A stretch of 64,000 nt of DNA from Enterovibrio sp045679545 (GTDB lineage Bacteria > Pseudomonadota > Gammaproteobacteria > Enterobacterales > Vibrionaceae), in contig NZ_CP166194.1 of NCBI RefSeq assembly GCF_045679545.1, positions 3,100,001-3,164,000 on the forward strand, given 5' to 3'. Numbering within the stretch: the stretch's first letter is position 1; every line of letters begins with the position of its first letter. The notes under the pieces were generated by a model. The model saw only the letters and a list, made by a program, of their open reading frames with translations. It was not told where the DNA came from and ran no database searches. Of this stretch, positions 17,866 through 27,938 are shown piece by piece. Made by a program: the position numbers and the translations under genes.

Positions 17866-18834
17866 ATGACTGATTTTGATTTTTGCCAAGCAGGCATCAC
17901 CACACTAAAAATCGAACTGGATGCCATTGCTCAGTTGCAGCAATACATCAACCAAGATTTCGAACAAGCCTGTCAACTGATCCAAAGTGCCACAGGTAAA
18001 GTCGTTGTCATGGGGATGGGCAAGTCAGGTCACATCGGTAATAAAATTGCGGCGACGCTGGCAAGCACAGGCACGCCATCCTTTTTTGTTCACCCAGGTG
18101 AAGCCAGTCATGGTGATCTGGGCATGATCGAAAAAGGCGATGTCGTGCTGGCAATATCAAATTCAGGTGAAGCATCAGAAATCATCACCTTGTTGCCCGT
18201 GGTAAAGCGTCGCGGTATTTCCTTGATCACCATGACAGGAAACCCGTCATCGACCATGGCGCGTCTGGCACAAGTGAACCTTTGCATCAAAGTACCTAAA
18301 GAAGCATGCCCAATCGGTCTCGCACCGACTTCAAGCACCACAGCAACATTAGTGATGGGTGATGCGTTGGCCATTGCCTTGATGCAAGCCAAGGGCTTCA
18401 CGGCTGACGATTTTGCCTTGTCCCATCCAGGTGGTGCATTAGGCCGAAAATTGCTACTGCGCATTTCTGATGTGATGCATTCTGGCGATGCACTACCCAC
18501 AGTGAAAGCCGACGCCACCGTTCGCGATGCATTACTTGAGATCTCGGCAAAAGGCCTCGGCATGACCGCGATTGTGGATCATGATGGAACCTTGAGCGGT
18601 ATTTTTACCGATGGCGATTTACGTCGCTTGCTCGATCAGCGCTTAGATCTGCACACCACGCGTATTGGTGATGTGATGGGTAAAAATCCCAAGTCTGTCA
18701 GCGCCGATTTGCTAGCAGCAGAAGGCCTTAAGCAAATGGAAGAAAAGAAAATCAACGGGCTGCTAGTCACTGAAAATGGCAAGCTGATTGGTGCACTGAA
18801 TATGCACGACTTGCTCAAAGCTGGAGTCATGTAA
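17866..18834 (+). CDS. kdsD: Arabinose-5-phosphate isomerase KdsD
   Basis: A 322-residue enzyme converting ribulose 5-phosphate to arabinose 5-phosphate, the first step to Kdo. An N-terminal SIS domain (GMGKSGHIGNKIAATLASTG, HPGEASHGDLGM) is followed by two CBS domains (about residues 205-262 and 270-322). The TSSTTATLVMGDALA segment matches the family. It lies 11 bases after yrbG and overlaps kdsC (TAATG). Confidence 0.96.
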   Translation: MTDFDFCQAGITTLKIELDAIAQLQQYINQDFEQACQLIQSATGKVVVMGMGKSGHIGNKIAATLASTGTPSFFVHPGEASHGDLGMIEKGDVVLAISNSGEASEIITLLPVVKRRGISLITMTGNPSSTMARLAQVNLCIKVPKEACPIGLAPTSSTTATLVMGDALAIALMQAKGFTADDFALSHPGGALGRKLLLRISDVMHSGDALPTVKADATVRDALLEISAKGLGMTAIVDHDGTLSGIFTDGDLRRLLDQRLDLHTTRIGDVMGKNPKSVSADLLAAEGLKQMEEKKINGLLVTENGKLIGALNMHDLLKAGVM

Positions 18835-19385
18835 TGCACACTGAAACACTCTACGGCCCGGTGCCGACTCATATCGTCGAGCGAGCAGCATCAATAAAGC
18901 TGCTGATTTGCGACGTGGATGGTGTGTTCTCCGATGGACGCATCTACATGGGCAACGACGGTGAAGAGCTTAAAGCATTCCACACTCGAGATGGCTACGG
19001 TATCAAAGCGTTAATGAACGCAGGTATCGACATCGCTATCATTACTGGCAGAAAGTCAGCCATCGTTGAACGCCGCATGTCAGCCCTTGGTATCACCCAC
19101 ATTTATCAAGGCCAAGATGACAAGGCCTCCGCTTATCAAGATCTGGTGGCAAAGCTAGGTGTACCCGCTGAGCAAACTGCCTACATTGGTGACGATTTAA
19201 TTGACTGGGCGGTCATGTCACAAGTGGGTCTATCCGTTTGCGTCAATGACGGACACCCTCTGCTCGCAAAACGTGCAGATTGGGTAACACGTATTCCAGG
19301 CGGCTACGGCGCGGTTCGCGAGGTCTGTGATCTTATCCTTGAAGCGCGTGGAGAACTCGATGCGCACAAAGGGCTCAGCATATGA
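18834..19385 (+). CDS. kdsC: 3-deoxy-D-manno-octulosonate 8-phosphate phosphatase KdsC
   Basis: A 183-residue C0-type HAD phosphatase that dephosphorylates Kdo-8-phosphate. HAD motif I is ICDVDGVFSDG, motif II IITGRKS, and motif III/IV K...YIGDDLIDW. As a tetrameric family member it lacks a cap domain. Overlaps lptC by ATGA. Confidence 0.96.
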   Translation: MHTETLYGPVPTHIVERAASIKLLICDVDGVFSDGRIYMGNDGEELKAFHTRDGYGIKALMNAGIDIAIITGRKSAIVERRMSALGITHIYQGQDDKASAYQDLVAKLGVPAEQTAYIGDDLIDWAVMSQVGLSVCVNDGHPLLAKRADWVTRIPGGYGAVREVCDLILEARGELDAHKGLSI

Positions 19386-19948
19386 TATTGCAACGTCTCG
19401 GTATGGTTGTCCTGCTAGCAGTATGTGGTTTAACAGGCTATTACCTGTTAAATCAGCATTATTGGCAAACCGAAACACAAGTTGCGCCTGACGCTGAAAA
19501 GCCACTGTTTACGGCGGAAGATGTAAAATCGACCACTTACAACGAACAGGGCATTCGCAGCTACACACTCGATTCAACGCATCTAGAACACTACCAGCAA
19601 ATCGACGAGACCCACTTTAACGAACCTGTGCTTTGGACATACAGCGACGGGACAAACGAAGAGTGGAGAATCAGTTCAGAATTTGCTGTTCTTGAGAATA
19701 AGCACATTCTAGTGATGACAGGTCGAGTAAGGATCTTTAACCTGTTGCCAGACGCACAGATAAAAGTGGTTACCACTGAGAAACTGACACTCGATCTGAC
19801 TTCCAATGATTTCTGGTCCGACATGGAAACTGAGATCACAGGGACAGGGCTTCAAACGAGCGGACTCAGGGCAAAAGGCAATTTTGGCACCCATCAGATG
19901 GAACTGATTGAACAAGTGAAGAGTAGGTATGAACCAAAAACGAAATAA
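19382..19948 (+). CDS. lptC: LPS export protein LptC
   Basis: A 188-residue bitopic inner membrane protein: one N-terminal helix (about residues 7-25) and a periplasmic beta-jellyroll. It connects LptB2FG to the LptA bridge in LPS export. Sequence divergence is normal for LptC; the call rests on YTLDSTHLEHYQ-type strands and the kdsC-lptC-lptA-lptB order. Its end overlaps lptA by 20 bases. Confidence 0.9.
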   Translation: MILQRLGMVVLLAVCGLTGYYLLNQHYWQTETQVAPDAEKPLFTAEDVKSTTYNEQGIRSYTLDSTHLEHYQQIDETHFNEPVLWTYSDGTNEEWRISSEFAVLENKHILVMTGRVRIFNLLPDAQIKVVTTEKLTLDLTSNDFWSDMETEITGTGLQTSGLRAKGNFGTHQMELIEQVKSRYEPKTK

Positions 19949-20438
19949 GTTCTTTGCCGTCATCGTTATGCTGCTTTCAAGCAATGCGATGGCCTTGTCA
20001 ACAGACGCTGAGCAGCCGATCTACATTGATTCAGACTCACAAAATCTCGACATGACATCCAACACCGTTATTTTTACGGGAAATGTTTACCTTCGTCAGG
20101 GCTCTATTCGCTTGAATGCTGACAAAGTGGTTGTCACGCGTCCATCTGGCCAAGAGGGCGCTGAAATCATTGATGCTTACGGCAAGCCTGCCACCTTTGA
20201 ACAGACGCTGGATGATGGTAAAAAGATTAACGGCGAGGCGCTTGATCTGAGTTACGAAACAGCAAAAAGCTTCTTGACCATGACCAAGAACGCCGTGTTG
20301 ACGCAAGAAGGTGGCAATCAGGTTGAAGGTCAAAAAATCACCTATGACATCGACAAACAGCTTTTGGTCGCAGAAAGTGATTCAAGCAGTCGTGTCACGA
20401 CTGTCCTGCAACCTCAATCTAAACAAGATAAGAAATAA
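19929..20438 (+). CDS. lptA: LPS transport periplasmic protein LptA
   Basis: A 169-residue periplasmic protein with a signal peptide (cleavage near NAMA). The OstA-like jellyroll is recognisable from the PIYIDSDSQNLDMTSNTVIF and GNVYLRQGSIRLNADKVVV segments. LptA polymerises to bridge the periplasm for LPS. Starts inside lptC. Confidence 0.94.
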   Translation: MNQKRNKFFAVIVMLLSSNAMALSTDAEQPIYIDSDSQNLDMTSNTVIFTGNVYLRQGSIRLNADKVVVTRPSGQEGAEIIDAYGKPATFEQTLDDGKKINGEALDLSYETAKSFLTMTKNAVLTQEGGNQVEGQKITYDIDKQLLVAESDSSSRVTTVLQPQSKQDKK

Positions 20439-20444
20439 TCCTGC

Positions 20445-21170
20445 ATGGCCACACTAACCGCTAAAAATCTCGCAAAAAGCTATAACGGCCGCAAGGTTGT
20501 TACTGACGTCAGCCTAGAAGTAAAGTCTGGCGAAATTGTGGGCCTACTTGGCCCGAATGGCGCAGGTAAAACCACCTCTTTTTATATGATTGTTGGGCTT
20601 GTGGCTCGCGATGAAGGCACAATTCACATTGATGAACTCGACATCAGTATTCAACCGATGCATAACCGCTCTCGCATGGGGATTGGTTATCTGCCTCAGG
20701 AAGCCTCTATTTTTCGCAAGCTCAGTGTTTACGATAACTTGATGGCCGTACTGCAAACCCGCTCGGATTTAACGAAAGAAGAAAAACAAGACAAAGCTGA
20801 GGACTTGCTCGATGAGTTCAGCATCCAACATATCCGAAACAGCATGGGTATGGCATTGTCCGGCGGTGAACGTCGTCGCGTAGAAATCGCCAGAGCACTA
20901 GCGGCGAATCCAAAATTTATTTTGCTGGATGAACCGTTTGCGGGTGTTGACCCTATTTCAGTTATTGATATCAAAAAGATTATCGAACACCTGCGCGATC
21001 GTGGGTTAGGTGTCTTAATTACAGACCATAATGTGCGAGAAACACTCAGTGTGTGTGAGCACGCCTATATTGTGAGTCAAGGGCACTTGATTGCACACGG
21101 TACTCCTGATGAAGTGCTCAACGATGAACATGTAAAACGAGTCTATCTCGGAGACCAGTTCAAGCTATAG
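20445..21170 (+). CDS. lptB: LPS export ABC transporter ATPase LptB
   Basis: A 241-residue ABC ATPase: Walker A GPNGAGKTT, signature LSGGERRRVEIARA, Walker B FILLDEPFAGVDP. It powers LPS extraction with LptF and LptG, which are not in this window. The gene is six bases after lptA and is followed 76 bases later by rpoN. Confidence 0.97.
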   Translation: MATLTAKNLAKSYNGRKVVTDVSLEVKSGEIVGLLGPNGAGKTTSFYMIVGLVARDEGTIHIDELDISIQPMHNRSRMGIGYLPQEASIFRKLSVYDNLMAVLQTRSDLTKEEKQDKAEDLLDEFSIQHIRNSMGMALSGGERRRVEIARALAANPKFILLDEPFAGVDPISVIDIKKIIEHLRDRGLGVLITDHNVRETLSVCEHAYIVSQGHLIAHGTPDEVLNDEHVKRVYLGDQFKL

Positions 21171-21246
21171 TTATAAGAGTTCGGTTGGCGAACCACTCCA
21201 AAATATATGCACTAATAATAAAATTAGGAAAGGTGCCAGAATCACT

Positions 21247-22722
21247 ATGAAACCCTCGCTTCAGCTTAAGCTTGGCCAACAACTTGCGATGACGCCGCAG
21301 TTGCAACAGGCGATCCGCCTATTGCAACTGTCGACGCTCGATCTGCAACAAGAAATCCAGGAAGCGTTGGAAGCTAACCCTCTCCTAGAGCAGGACGAGT
21401 CGTCGGATACTGACACTGGCGAGGGGGAGCAGGCATTTGATGGTGATGACAACATCAGTGCCACTGCCGAAAGCCAGCAGGACACTTTAGACAGCTCCGA
21501 TGCCATGGAACAGCAGGAGATGCCAGAAGATCTGCCTGTAGATACCACATGGGATGACATGTACAGCGCCAACACAGGCAGCACAGGTATCTCTATGGGT
21601 GATGACATTCCTGTCTACCAAGGGGAAACCACCGAAACCCTTTACGATTACCTCATGTGGCAAGTCCAGCTCACCCCTTTTACTGAAGTCGATCTCGCCA
21701 TTGCTACCGCTATCATTGATGCAGTAGACGATAAAGGCTACCTCACGGTAACTAGCGAAGACATCTTAGAAAGCATGGGCGCCGAAGATGACGACATCGA
21801 ATTGGACGAAGTTGAAGCCGTACTGAAACGTGTTCAACAATTTGACCCCCTAGGTGTTGCATCTCGCTCATTGCAAGAGTGCTTGCTGATCCAGCTCGCC
21901 GCATTTGCTGAAGATACGCCATGGCTTGCTGAAGCACGCATGGTGTTGAAAGAGCACATGCATTCGTTAGCCAATCGCGACTTCCGACAAATTATGAAGG
22001 AAAGCAAGCTTCGCGAGCCAGAGCTCAAAGAAGTGATGCAGCTCATCCATACCCTAGAGCCTCGTCCAGGCAATCTCATTGTCACCAATGAAGCAGAATA
22101 TGTGGTGCCTGACGTATCTGTGTTCAAAGATCGCGGCAAATGGGTTGTCAACATCAACCCAGACAGCGTGCCGCGTCTTAAAGTGAACCAGCAATACGCA
22201 GCGCTCACTAAAAATGGGTGCAGCGCCGCTGACAGCCAGTTCATTCGCAGCCACTTACAAGATGCTAAGTGGTTGATAAAAAGTTTGGAAAGTCGCAACG
22301 AAACCTTGCTAAAAGTGGCACGATGCATCGTTGAGCACCAGCAAGATTTCTTTGAGTATGGCGAAGAAGCAATGAAACCCATGGTACTGAATGACATTGC
22401 CATGGCGGTGGAAATGCATGAATCCACCATCTCGCGCGTCACCACTCAAAAATACATGCATACCCCGCGGGGTATCTTTGAATTGAAATACTTCTTCTCA
22501 AGCCATGTCAGTACTGACAATGGCGGTGAATGTAGCTCTACGGCAATTCGCGCGTTAGTCAAAAAGTTGGTCGCAGCAGAGAATCAAGCGAAACCACTTA
22601 GCGACAGCAAAATTGCCACACTGTTGGCGGAGCAAGGTATCCAGGTCGCAAGGCGTACTATCGCAAAGTATCGCGAGTCATTGGGTATTGCCCCGTCAAA
22701 TCAGCGTAAACGCCTTATCTAG
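21247..22722 (+). CDS. rpoN: RNA polymerase sigma-54 factor RpoN
   Basis: A 491-residue sigma-54. Region I is Gln/Leu rich (LKLGQQLAMTPQLQQAIRLL), region II is a long acidic stretch (about residues 55-115), and region III ends with the DNA-binding helix and the RpoN box ARRTIAKYRE, followed by SNQRKRLI. In vibrios it drives flagellar, nitrogen and many surface genes with enhancer-binding proteins. AGGAAAGG lies upstream of ATG 21247. Confidence 0.98.
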   Translation: MKPSLQLKLGQQLAMTPQLQQAIRLLQLSTLDLQQEIQEALEANPLLEQDESSDTDTGEGEQAFDGDDNISATAESQQDTLDSSDAMEQQEMPEDLPVDTTWDDMYSANTGSTGISMGDDIPVYQGETTETLYDYLMWQVQLTPFTEVDLAIATAIIDAVDDKGYLTVTSEDILESMGAEDDDIELDEVEAVLKRVQQFDPLGVASRSLQECLLIQLAAFAEDTPWLAEARMVLKEHMHSLANRDFRQIMKESKLREPELKEVMQLIHTLEPRPGNLIVTNEAEYVVPDVSVFKDRGKWVVNINPDSVPRLKVNQQYAALTKNGCSAADSQFIRSHLQDAKWLIKSLESRNETLLKVARCIVEHQQDFFEYGEEAMKPMVLNDIAMAVEMHESTISRVTTQKYMHTPRGIFELKYFFSSHVSTDNGGECSSTAIRALVKKLVAAENQAKPLSDSKIATLLAEQGIQVARRTIAKYRESLGIAPSNQRKRLI

Positions 22723-22747
22723 GCGTCCAATCAAAAGGAAGATGTTT

Positions 22748-23035
22748 ATGCAAATCAATCTCACCGGCCACCACGTAGAGATCACAGACGCCCTTAGGGA
22801 ATATGTGAACACCAAGTTTGATAAGCTGGAACGATTTTTTGATCATATCAATAACGTTCATGTTGTGCTTAACGTCGAAAAACTCCAACAGATTGCCGAA
22901 GCAACCCTGCACGTCAACAACGGCGAGATATTCGCAAAAGCAGATTCAGAGAACATGTACGCTGCCATTGATTCGCTGACAGACAAGCTGGCAAAGCAGT
23001 TAAATAAACACAAAGAAAAGATGAATCACCATTAA
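22748..23035 (+). CDS. hpf: Ribosome hibernation promoting factor Hpf
   Basis: A 95-residue short-form HPF/YfiA protein; MQINLTGHHVEITDALREYV is typical and the K-rich end follows. It binds the small subunit and promotes 100S dimers in stationary phase. The frame is open upstream into rpoN, but ATG 22748 has AAGGA eight bases before it and gives the family start. Linked to rpoN as usual. Confidence 0.95.
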   Translation: MQINLTGHHVEITDALREYVNTKFDKLERFFDHINNVHVVLNVEKLQQIAEATLHVNNGEIFAKADSENMYAAIDSLTDKLAKQLNKHKEKMNHH

Positions 23036-23037
23036 TC

Positions 23038-23481
23038 ATGGAACTTAAAGACGTACTTAAATTGGACTGCACCAAAAGTGCAGTCCTTTGTTCAAGTAAG
23101 AAACGCGCACTTGAAATCATCAGCGAACTCGCTGCCATCGAATTGGATCAAAACCCACAAAAACTCTTCGAGTGCATGTTGGGCAGAGAAAAAATGGGCA
23201 GTACGGGTATTGGGAATGGGATCGCCATTCCCCATGGCCGTATATTCAACAGCGAACACGCCGTCGGTGTATTAATCCAATGTTCAGAACCCATTGAATT
23301 TGATGCTATTGACAACCAACCCGTCGATCTCTTGTTTGCGCTTTTAGTACCAGACGAACAATGCAAAGAGCACTTGAAGACCCTGTCTTTGATAGCAAAA
23401 AAACTGGGGGACAGACAAGTTTGTCGTCAATTGCGTCAAGCAAGCTCGGATCAAGAGCTTTACGACATCATTACCGGATAA
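23038..23481 (+). CDS. ptsN: PTS IIA-like nitrogen regulatory protein PtsN (EIIA-Ntr)
   Basis: A 147-residue IIA-Ntr domain protein. The phosphorylated His is residue 66 in GIGNGIAIPHGR. It accepts phosphate from NPr (encoded at 24352) in the nitrogen PTS and regulates potassium transport and other targets. It starts two bases after hpf. Confidence 0.95.
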   Translation: MELKDVLKLDCTKSAVLCSSKKRALEIISELAAIELDQNPQKLFECMLGREKMGSTGIGNGIAIPHGRIFNSEHAVGVLIQCSEPIEFDAIDNQPVDLLFALLVPDEQCKEHLKTLSLIAKKLGDRQVCRQLRQASSDQELYDIITG

Positions 23482-23503
23482 AGCCATCAGGGATAGATAC
23501 ACC

Positions 23504-24355
23504 ATGCAGTTGAAAATCGTCAGTGGCCGTTCGGGTTCAGGAAAATCAGTCGCACTCCGCGTGTTAGAAGATCTGGGTTATTACTGTGTCGACAACCTTC
23601 CGGTTGCTTTGCTCCCTCAGTTTGTTGCTGCTCAAAATGGCGATGACTCTCAAATCGCCGTCAGTATTGATATTCGAAACATGCCCGCCGATCCCGATGA
23701 AATCACGCAAACTCTCGCCAAACTGCCGAATGACGTCGATGTCGATATCTTCTTTCTCGACGCGGATGACAACGAACTGGTGAAACGCTTTAGCGAAACA
23801 AGGCGCCTTCACCCGCTATCTCGTGACAACTTGTCACTCGAGCAAGCTATCGACAAAGAGAAGCTACTGCTTACCCCGCTAAAAGAGCGAGCAGATAAAG
23901 TCATCAACACTTCAAAGCATTCCATTCATGATCTGAGCGAAGCGGTTCGTGGGCTCGTGCTAGGCAGAGCCAATCGCGATCTGGTCATGGTGTTTGAATC
24001 ATTCGGCTTTAAACATGGCTTGCCGTCTGATGCTGATTTTGTGTTTGATGTGCGCTTTTTGCCAAACCCCCATTGGGAGCCAGCACTGCGCCCTCTGACG
24101 GGCCTCGATGAGCCTGTCAAAATGTTCCTCGCTGCTGAGCAAGATGTTGCTATTCTCATCGCACAAATCAAAAGCTTTCTCGAATCTTGGCTACCTGCGC
24201 TTGAGAGAAATAACCGCAGCTATCTGACTGTGGCCATCGGCTGCACGGGAGGGCAACACCGCTCTGTGTATATCGCACAATTTTTGGCAGATTACTTCGC
24301 CGCCAATAACCATCAAGTTCAAACAAGACATCGCACACTCGAAGGGAAAATATGA
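23504..24355 (+). CDS. rapZ: RNase adapter protein RapZ
   Basis: A 283-residue P-loop protein with Walker A GRSGSGKS near residue 8 and the C-terminal GCTGGQHRSVY motif. RapZ directs RNase E to the sRNA GlmZ and so sets GlmS levels for amino-sugar supply. ATGA-type overlap with npr. The glmZ gene was not seen in this window. Confidence 0.95.
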   Translation: MQLKIVSGRSGSGKSVALRVLEDLGYYCVDNLPVALLPQFVAAQNGDDSQIAVSIDIRNMPADPDEITQTLAKLPNDVDVDIFFLDADDNELVKRFSETRRLHPLSRDNLSLEQAIDKEKLLLTPLKERADKVINTSKHSIHDLSEAVRGLVLGRANRDLVMVFESFGFKHGLPSDADFVFDVRFLPNPHWEPALRPLTGLDEPVKMFLAAEQDVAILIAQIKSFLESWLPALERNNRSYLTVAIGCTGGQHRSVYIAQFLADYFAANNHQVQTRHRTLEGKI

Positions 24356-24627
24356 ATCACGTCAGCAAGGAAGTCCTGATTCGAAACCGACTAGGATTGC
24401 ACGCGCGTGCCGCCGTCAAACTGGTGGAAATGGCACAAAGCTTCGACGCTGAAGTGATGATCTCTAAAGACGAGCAAACCGTCACCGCAGACAGTGTGAT
24501 GGCCATCCTCTTGCTGGATTCCAGCCAAGGAGAGCAAATCACCGTCTCTGCTGAAGGACAGCAGGCGCAGCAAGCGTTAGACGCGGTTACTGCGCTCATC
24601 GAAGCCGGCTTCGACGAAGAAAACTGA
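24352..24627 (+). CDS. ptsO: Phosphocarrier protein NPr
   Basis: A 91-residue HPr-like protein; the active His is residue 17 in NRLGLHARAAVKLV, and Ser48-region residues fit the fold. It carries phosphate from EI-Ntr (PtsP, elsewhere) to PtsN. Also named npr. End of the rpoN-hpf-ptsN-rapZ-ptsO unit. Confidence 0.94.
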   Translation: MNHVSKEVLIRNRLGLHARAAVKLVEMAQSFDAEVMISKDEQTVTADSVMAILLLDSSQGEQITVSAEGQQAQQALDAVTALIEAGFDEEN

Positions 24628-24757
24628 ATTCAATCTCACCATAAAGACAGTACATCTATACCATTCTGCTTCGCGTAAACAAAACGCATAGGACAGCCTG
24701 TTCAGATTGCGTTAATATTCATGTCATTGCGCCACTCGCCGTCACACGGACATTTCC

Positions 24758-26125
24758 ATGGCTGAGAATTACGAAGTAGAAGCGTCAAGTCAGACGCATC
24801 AAACCTTACAGGAAGTTAGCCGCGCCCTAGAAAACGGTATGTTTGTCCATGTTCGTCGCTTATTGGAGGACATGGAACCTGAAGATATCGCTCACCTTCT
24901 TGAGGCCTCCCCACCGAAGAGCCGCTTGGTTCTGTGGCAACTTACCGACCCTGAAGAGCAAGGTGAAATCCTTGAAGAGCTTTCAGAAGACGTAAAAGAC
25001 GGCATCATGGTTCGCATGCAGCCCGAGCAGCTCGCTGCTGCAACGGAAGGCATGGACACCGATGATGTCGCTTACCTGCTTCGAAGCTTACCCGATCGCG
25101 TCTCTCAGGACGTTCTTGCCCAAATGGATGCACAAGATCGTGCCCGTGTTGAGCAAGCGCTAGCGTATCCAGAGGATACCGCTGGCGGCATGATGAATAT
25201 CGACGTGGTCACCATTCGCTCTGACGTTACCGTGGATGTGGTATTGCGTTATCTGCGCATGAAAGGCTCTCTGCCAGAGGCAACCGATACGCTCTACGTG
25301 GTAGATGAAAATAGCCATCTTATCGGTTCATTGCCTATCACTGCCCTGCTGACCACGCAGCCCGACACTGACATTATCGATATCATGGAAGACGCGGACG
25401 AAGCTATTCCTGTTGATATGGACGATGGTGAGGTCGCGAGTCTATTTGAACGCCGAAACTGGGTGTCCGCACCTGTGGTGGATGAAAATCAACACCTTGT
25501 TGGTCGTATCACCATTGATGACGTGGTCGATATCATTCGTGAAGACGCCGAGCACTCCATGATGAGCATGGCAGGCTTGGATGACGAGGAAGATACCTTT
25601 GCACCTGTACTCAAATCTACGCGTAGCCGTAGCATTTGGCTAGGGGCTAACGTACTTGCTGCCCTCGCGGCGGCCTCTGTTTCCAACCTATTTGAAGCAA
25701 CCCTGGAGCAGATGGCAGCCATTGCCGTTTTGATGACTATTGTACCGTCGATGGGTGGTGTTGCAGGTAACCAAACCGTGGCGCTGGTTATTCGCGGCTT
25801 GGCCGTCGGACACATTGGTGACTCCAACACCCGCTGGCTCCTCAATAAAGAAGCGCTGGTTGGCTTGCTAAACGGCGTAATTTGGGCCGGTATCATTGGC
25901 GGTGTGGTTGTGCTTTGGAAGGGTAACCTGATGCTCGGAGCGATTATCGCGGCAGCGATGTTGACCAACTTAGTCGTAGCAGGGATCGCCGGTGTGACCG
26001 TTCCCATCTTTCTCAAGAAGATGAAAATAGACCCCGCTCTTGCTGGCGGTATGGCACTCACCACGATTACAGATATGGTTGGTTTGTCGGTCTTCCTAGG
26101 TCTTGCGACCATTTTCTTGGTTTAA
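24758..26125 (+). CDS. mgtE: Magnesium transporter MgtE
   Basis: A 455-residue Mg2+ channel/transporter. Order of parts: helical N domain (about 20-130), two CBS domains (about 135-255) that sense Mg2+, a linking helix, and five membrane helices (about 285-455) with the pore-lining GGVAGNQ motif. Vibrionaceae commonly carry it after the npr gene. It stands alone: 130 bases upstream of it are free, and a terminator follows. Confidence 0.95.
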   Translation: MAENYEVEASSQTHQTLQEVSRALENGMFVHVRRLLEDMEPEDIAHLLEASPPKSRLVLWQLTDPEEQGEILEELSEDVKDGIMVRMQPEQLAAATEGMDTDDVAYLLRSLPDRVSQDVLAQMDAQDRARVEQALAYPEDTAGGMMNIDVVTIRSDVTVDVVLRYLRMKGSLPEATDTLYVVDENSHLIGSLPITALLTTQPDTDIIDIMEDADEAIPVDMDDGEVASLFERRNWVSAPVVDENQHLVGRITIDDVVDIIREDAEHSMMSMAGLDDEEDTFAPVLKSTRSRSIWLGANVLAALAAASVSNLFEATLEQMAAIAVLMTIVPSMGGVAGNQTVALVIRGLAVGHIGDSNTRWLLNKEALVGLLNGVIWAGIIGGVVVLWKGNLMLGAIIAAAMLTNLVVAGIAGVTVPIFLKKMKIDPALAGGMALTTITDMVGLSVFLGLATIFLV

Positions 26126-26167
26126 CCAGATCTTAGAATCTGAATAAAAGCGCACTGAGCTCGATAC

Positions 26168-26207
26168 AAAAAAAGCGGCTTCTGAAAACAGAACCGCTTT
26201 TTTTCTT
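26168..26207. terminator. Terminator between mgtE and pmbA
   Basis: A stem AAAAGCGG(C)TTCTG/CAGAACCGCTTTT with one bulged C and an AAAA loop, with A-run before and T-run after. It suits both convergent genes. Confidence 0.85.
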
Positions 26208-26279
26208 TTCCTAGGCTCAGCCCCTGCTTTTTCTAGGAACTGCTCTTCCTAGAAACAGCTTTGGCTAAACCTTAACCTA

Positions 26280-27620
26280 TCATTCTCCGCCGACTTTCAG
26301 CGACTCAATCAAAATCGACCCCATCTGGATCTGGCTGCGATACTCTGTATCGGCACCCACCGCGACAATCTGCTTATACATATCCGCAAGGTTTCCCGCG
26401 ATGGTAATTTCACTGACTGGGTATTGGATTTCGCCATTCTCAACCCAAAAACCGGCTGCACCGCGCGAGTAGTCACCCGTAACAATGTTCACGCCTTGGC
26501 CCATGACTTCAGTGACCAGCAAACCTGTGCCTAGCTCTTTTAGCATTTGTTCAAAAGATTGACCCGTGTTACCCACAAACCAGTTATGAATACCACCTGC
26601 GTGACCGGTTGGTTGCATGCCTAACTTACGCGCCGCATAGCTCGTCGCCAAGTAGGTTTGTAACGTGCCATCTTTGATGATGTCGAGATCTCTGGTGATC
26701 ATGCCTTCACTATCGAACGGCGCACTGGCCATCCCTTTGAGGATGTGTGGGCGTTCATAGACCGAAAACCACTCAGGTAAAATTTGATGGCCGAGCTTAT
26801 CCAGAAGGAAGGAAGATTTACGATACAAACTTGAACCGCTAATCGCGCCAACCAGATGACCAAGCAGCCCTGTTGCCACATCCGCAGAGAACATAACAGG
26901 TACGGTACGCGTCGTCAGGCGACGCGGCTCAATACGATCAATCGTGCGCTGTGCCGCTTCGATGCCTACTCGCTCAGGGGCCCAAAGCTCGCTTTTATCA
27001 CGAGAAACCGTATAGCTGTAATCACGCTCCATCCCCTTGCTGTCTTCAGCAATCACGCTACAGCTAATGCTATGACGGCTCGATGCATAACTGCCGAGCA
27101 TGCCATGGCTGTTACCATAAACACGTACACCATAATGGCTGTCGTAGCTCGCACCATCACTGAACTTGATGCGTTTGTCGTAATCAAGCGCAGCACGTTC
27201 AGCGGCAATCGCTTTTTCCGCTGCATGATCCGGTTCAGGTTCATCAGGGTAGAACAAATCTAAATCAGGATAATCATAAGCCATCAATTCCGCAGGCGCA
27301 GGACCAGAGAATGGATCTTCTGACGTGTAGTTGGCAATATCCAACGCGGCAGCAACAGTTTGTGCAATGGCTTTTTCAGACAGATCAGACGTCGATGCAC
27401 TGCCTTTACGCTGACCACGATATACCGTGATACCCAGTGCGCCATCGCTATTAAACTCGACGCTTTCCACTTCGCACATACGAGTGGCAACGCTGATCCC
27501 CGTGGTTTTGGTGATCGCGACTTCAGCGGCATCTGCTTTTTTGCCAGCCAGCTCTAAAGCACGGGTGACCGCAGCTTCTAACTCAGCACGTTGCTGAGCA
27601 ACCTGTTGTTTCACGTCCAT
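26280..27620 (-). CDS. pmbA: Metalloprotease subunit PmbA/TldE
   Basis: A 446-residue TldE-type protein. With TldD it forms a heterodimeric metalloprotease that processes microcins and unfolded or modified peptides; TldE lacks the metal-binding site, and no HExxxH is seen here. Diagnostic C-terminal stretch: GDYSRGAAGFWVENGEIQYP. Its gene is separate from tldD by darP, which is on the opposite strand. Confidence 0.95.
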   Translation of the reverse strand: MDVKQQVAQQRAELEAAVTRALELAGKKADAAEVAITKTTGISVATRMCEVESVEFNSDGALGITVYRGQRKGSASTSDLSEKAIAQTVAAALDIANYTSEDPFSGPAPAELMAYDYPDLDLFYPDEPEPDHAAEKAIAAERAALDYDKRIKFSDGASYDSHYGVRVYGNSHGMLGSYASSRHSISCSVIAEDSKGMERDYSYTVSRDKSELWAPERVGIEAAQRTIDRIEPRRLTTRTVPVMFSADVATGLLGHLVGAISGSSLYRKSSFLLDKLGHQILPEWFSVYERPHILKGMASAPFDSEGMITRDLDIIKDGTLQTYLATSYAARKLGMQPTGHAGGIHNWFVGNTGQSFEQMLKELGTGLLVTEVMGQGVNIVTGDYSRGAAGFWVENGEIQYPVSEITIAGNLADMYKQIVAVGADTEYRSQIQMGSILIESLKVGGE

Positions 27621-27938
27621 AAAGTCTTAAATTGATGTGTGTTGCTAATAAGCATACCATTCGAAGCCATTACCGTACTTATAAAACACCTGCAAAATTC
27701 GACATTCTTGCGCCTACCTGCGTGAATCAATCTCCGCGATCCACATCGCGCACTCCGCCAACATCCAGCCACAATCGAACAATCGCGATGGGTGAGCAAC
27801 CACCGAAGTGACTGAACACCTTGATATCAACGCTTATGACATAATATTCGATAGTTTTAAGCGCTAAGAATGAGCGAATATTTGATGAGATTGGTATAAA
27901 CTAAGGCGCTAAAGTAAGCGATAACCTCGGGAAAAATT
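27621..27938. other. Divergent region between pmbA and darP
   Basis: About 320 bases with promoters for both genes. A TATAAA-like box lies around 27895 for darP. No other feature is visible. Confidence 0.4.
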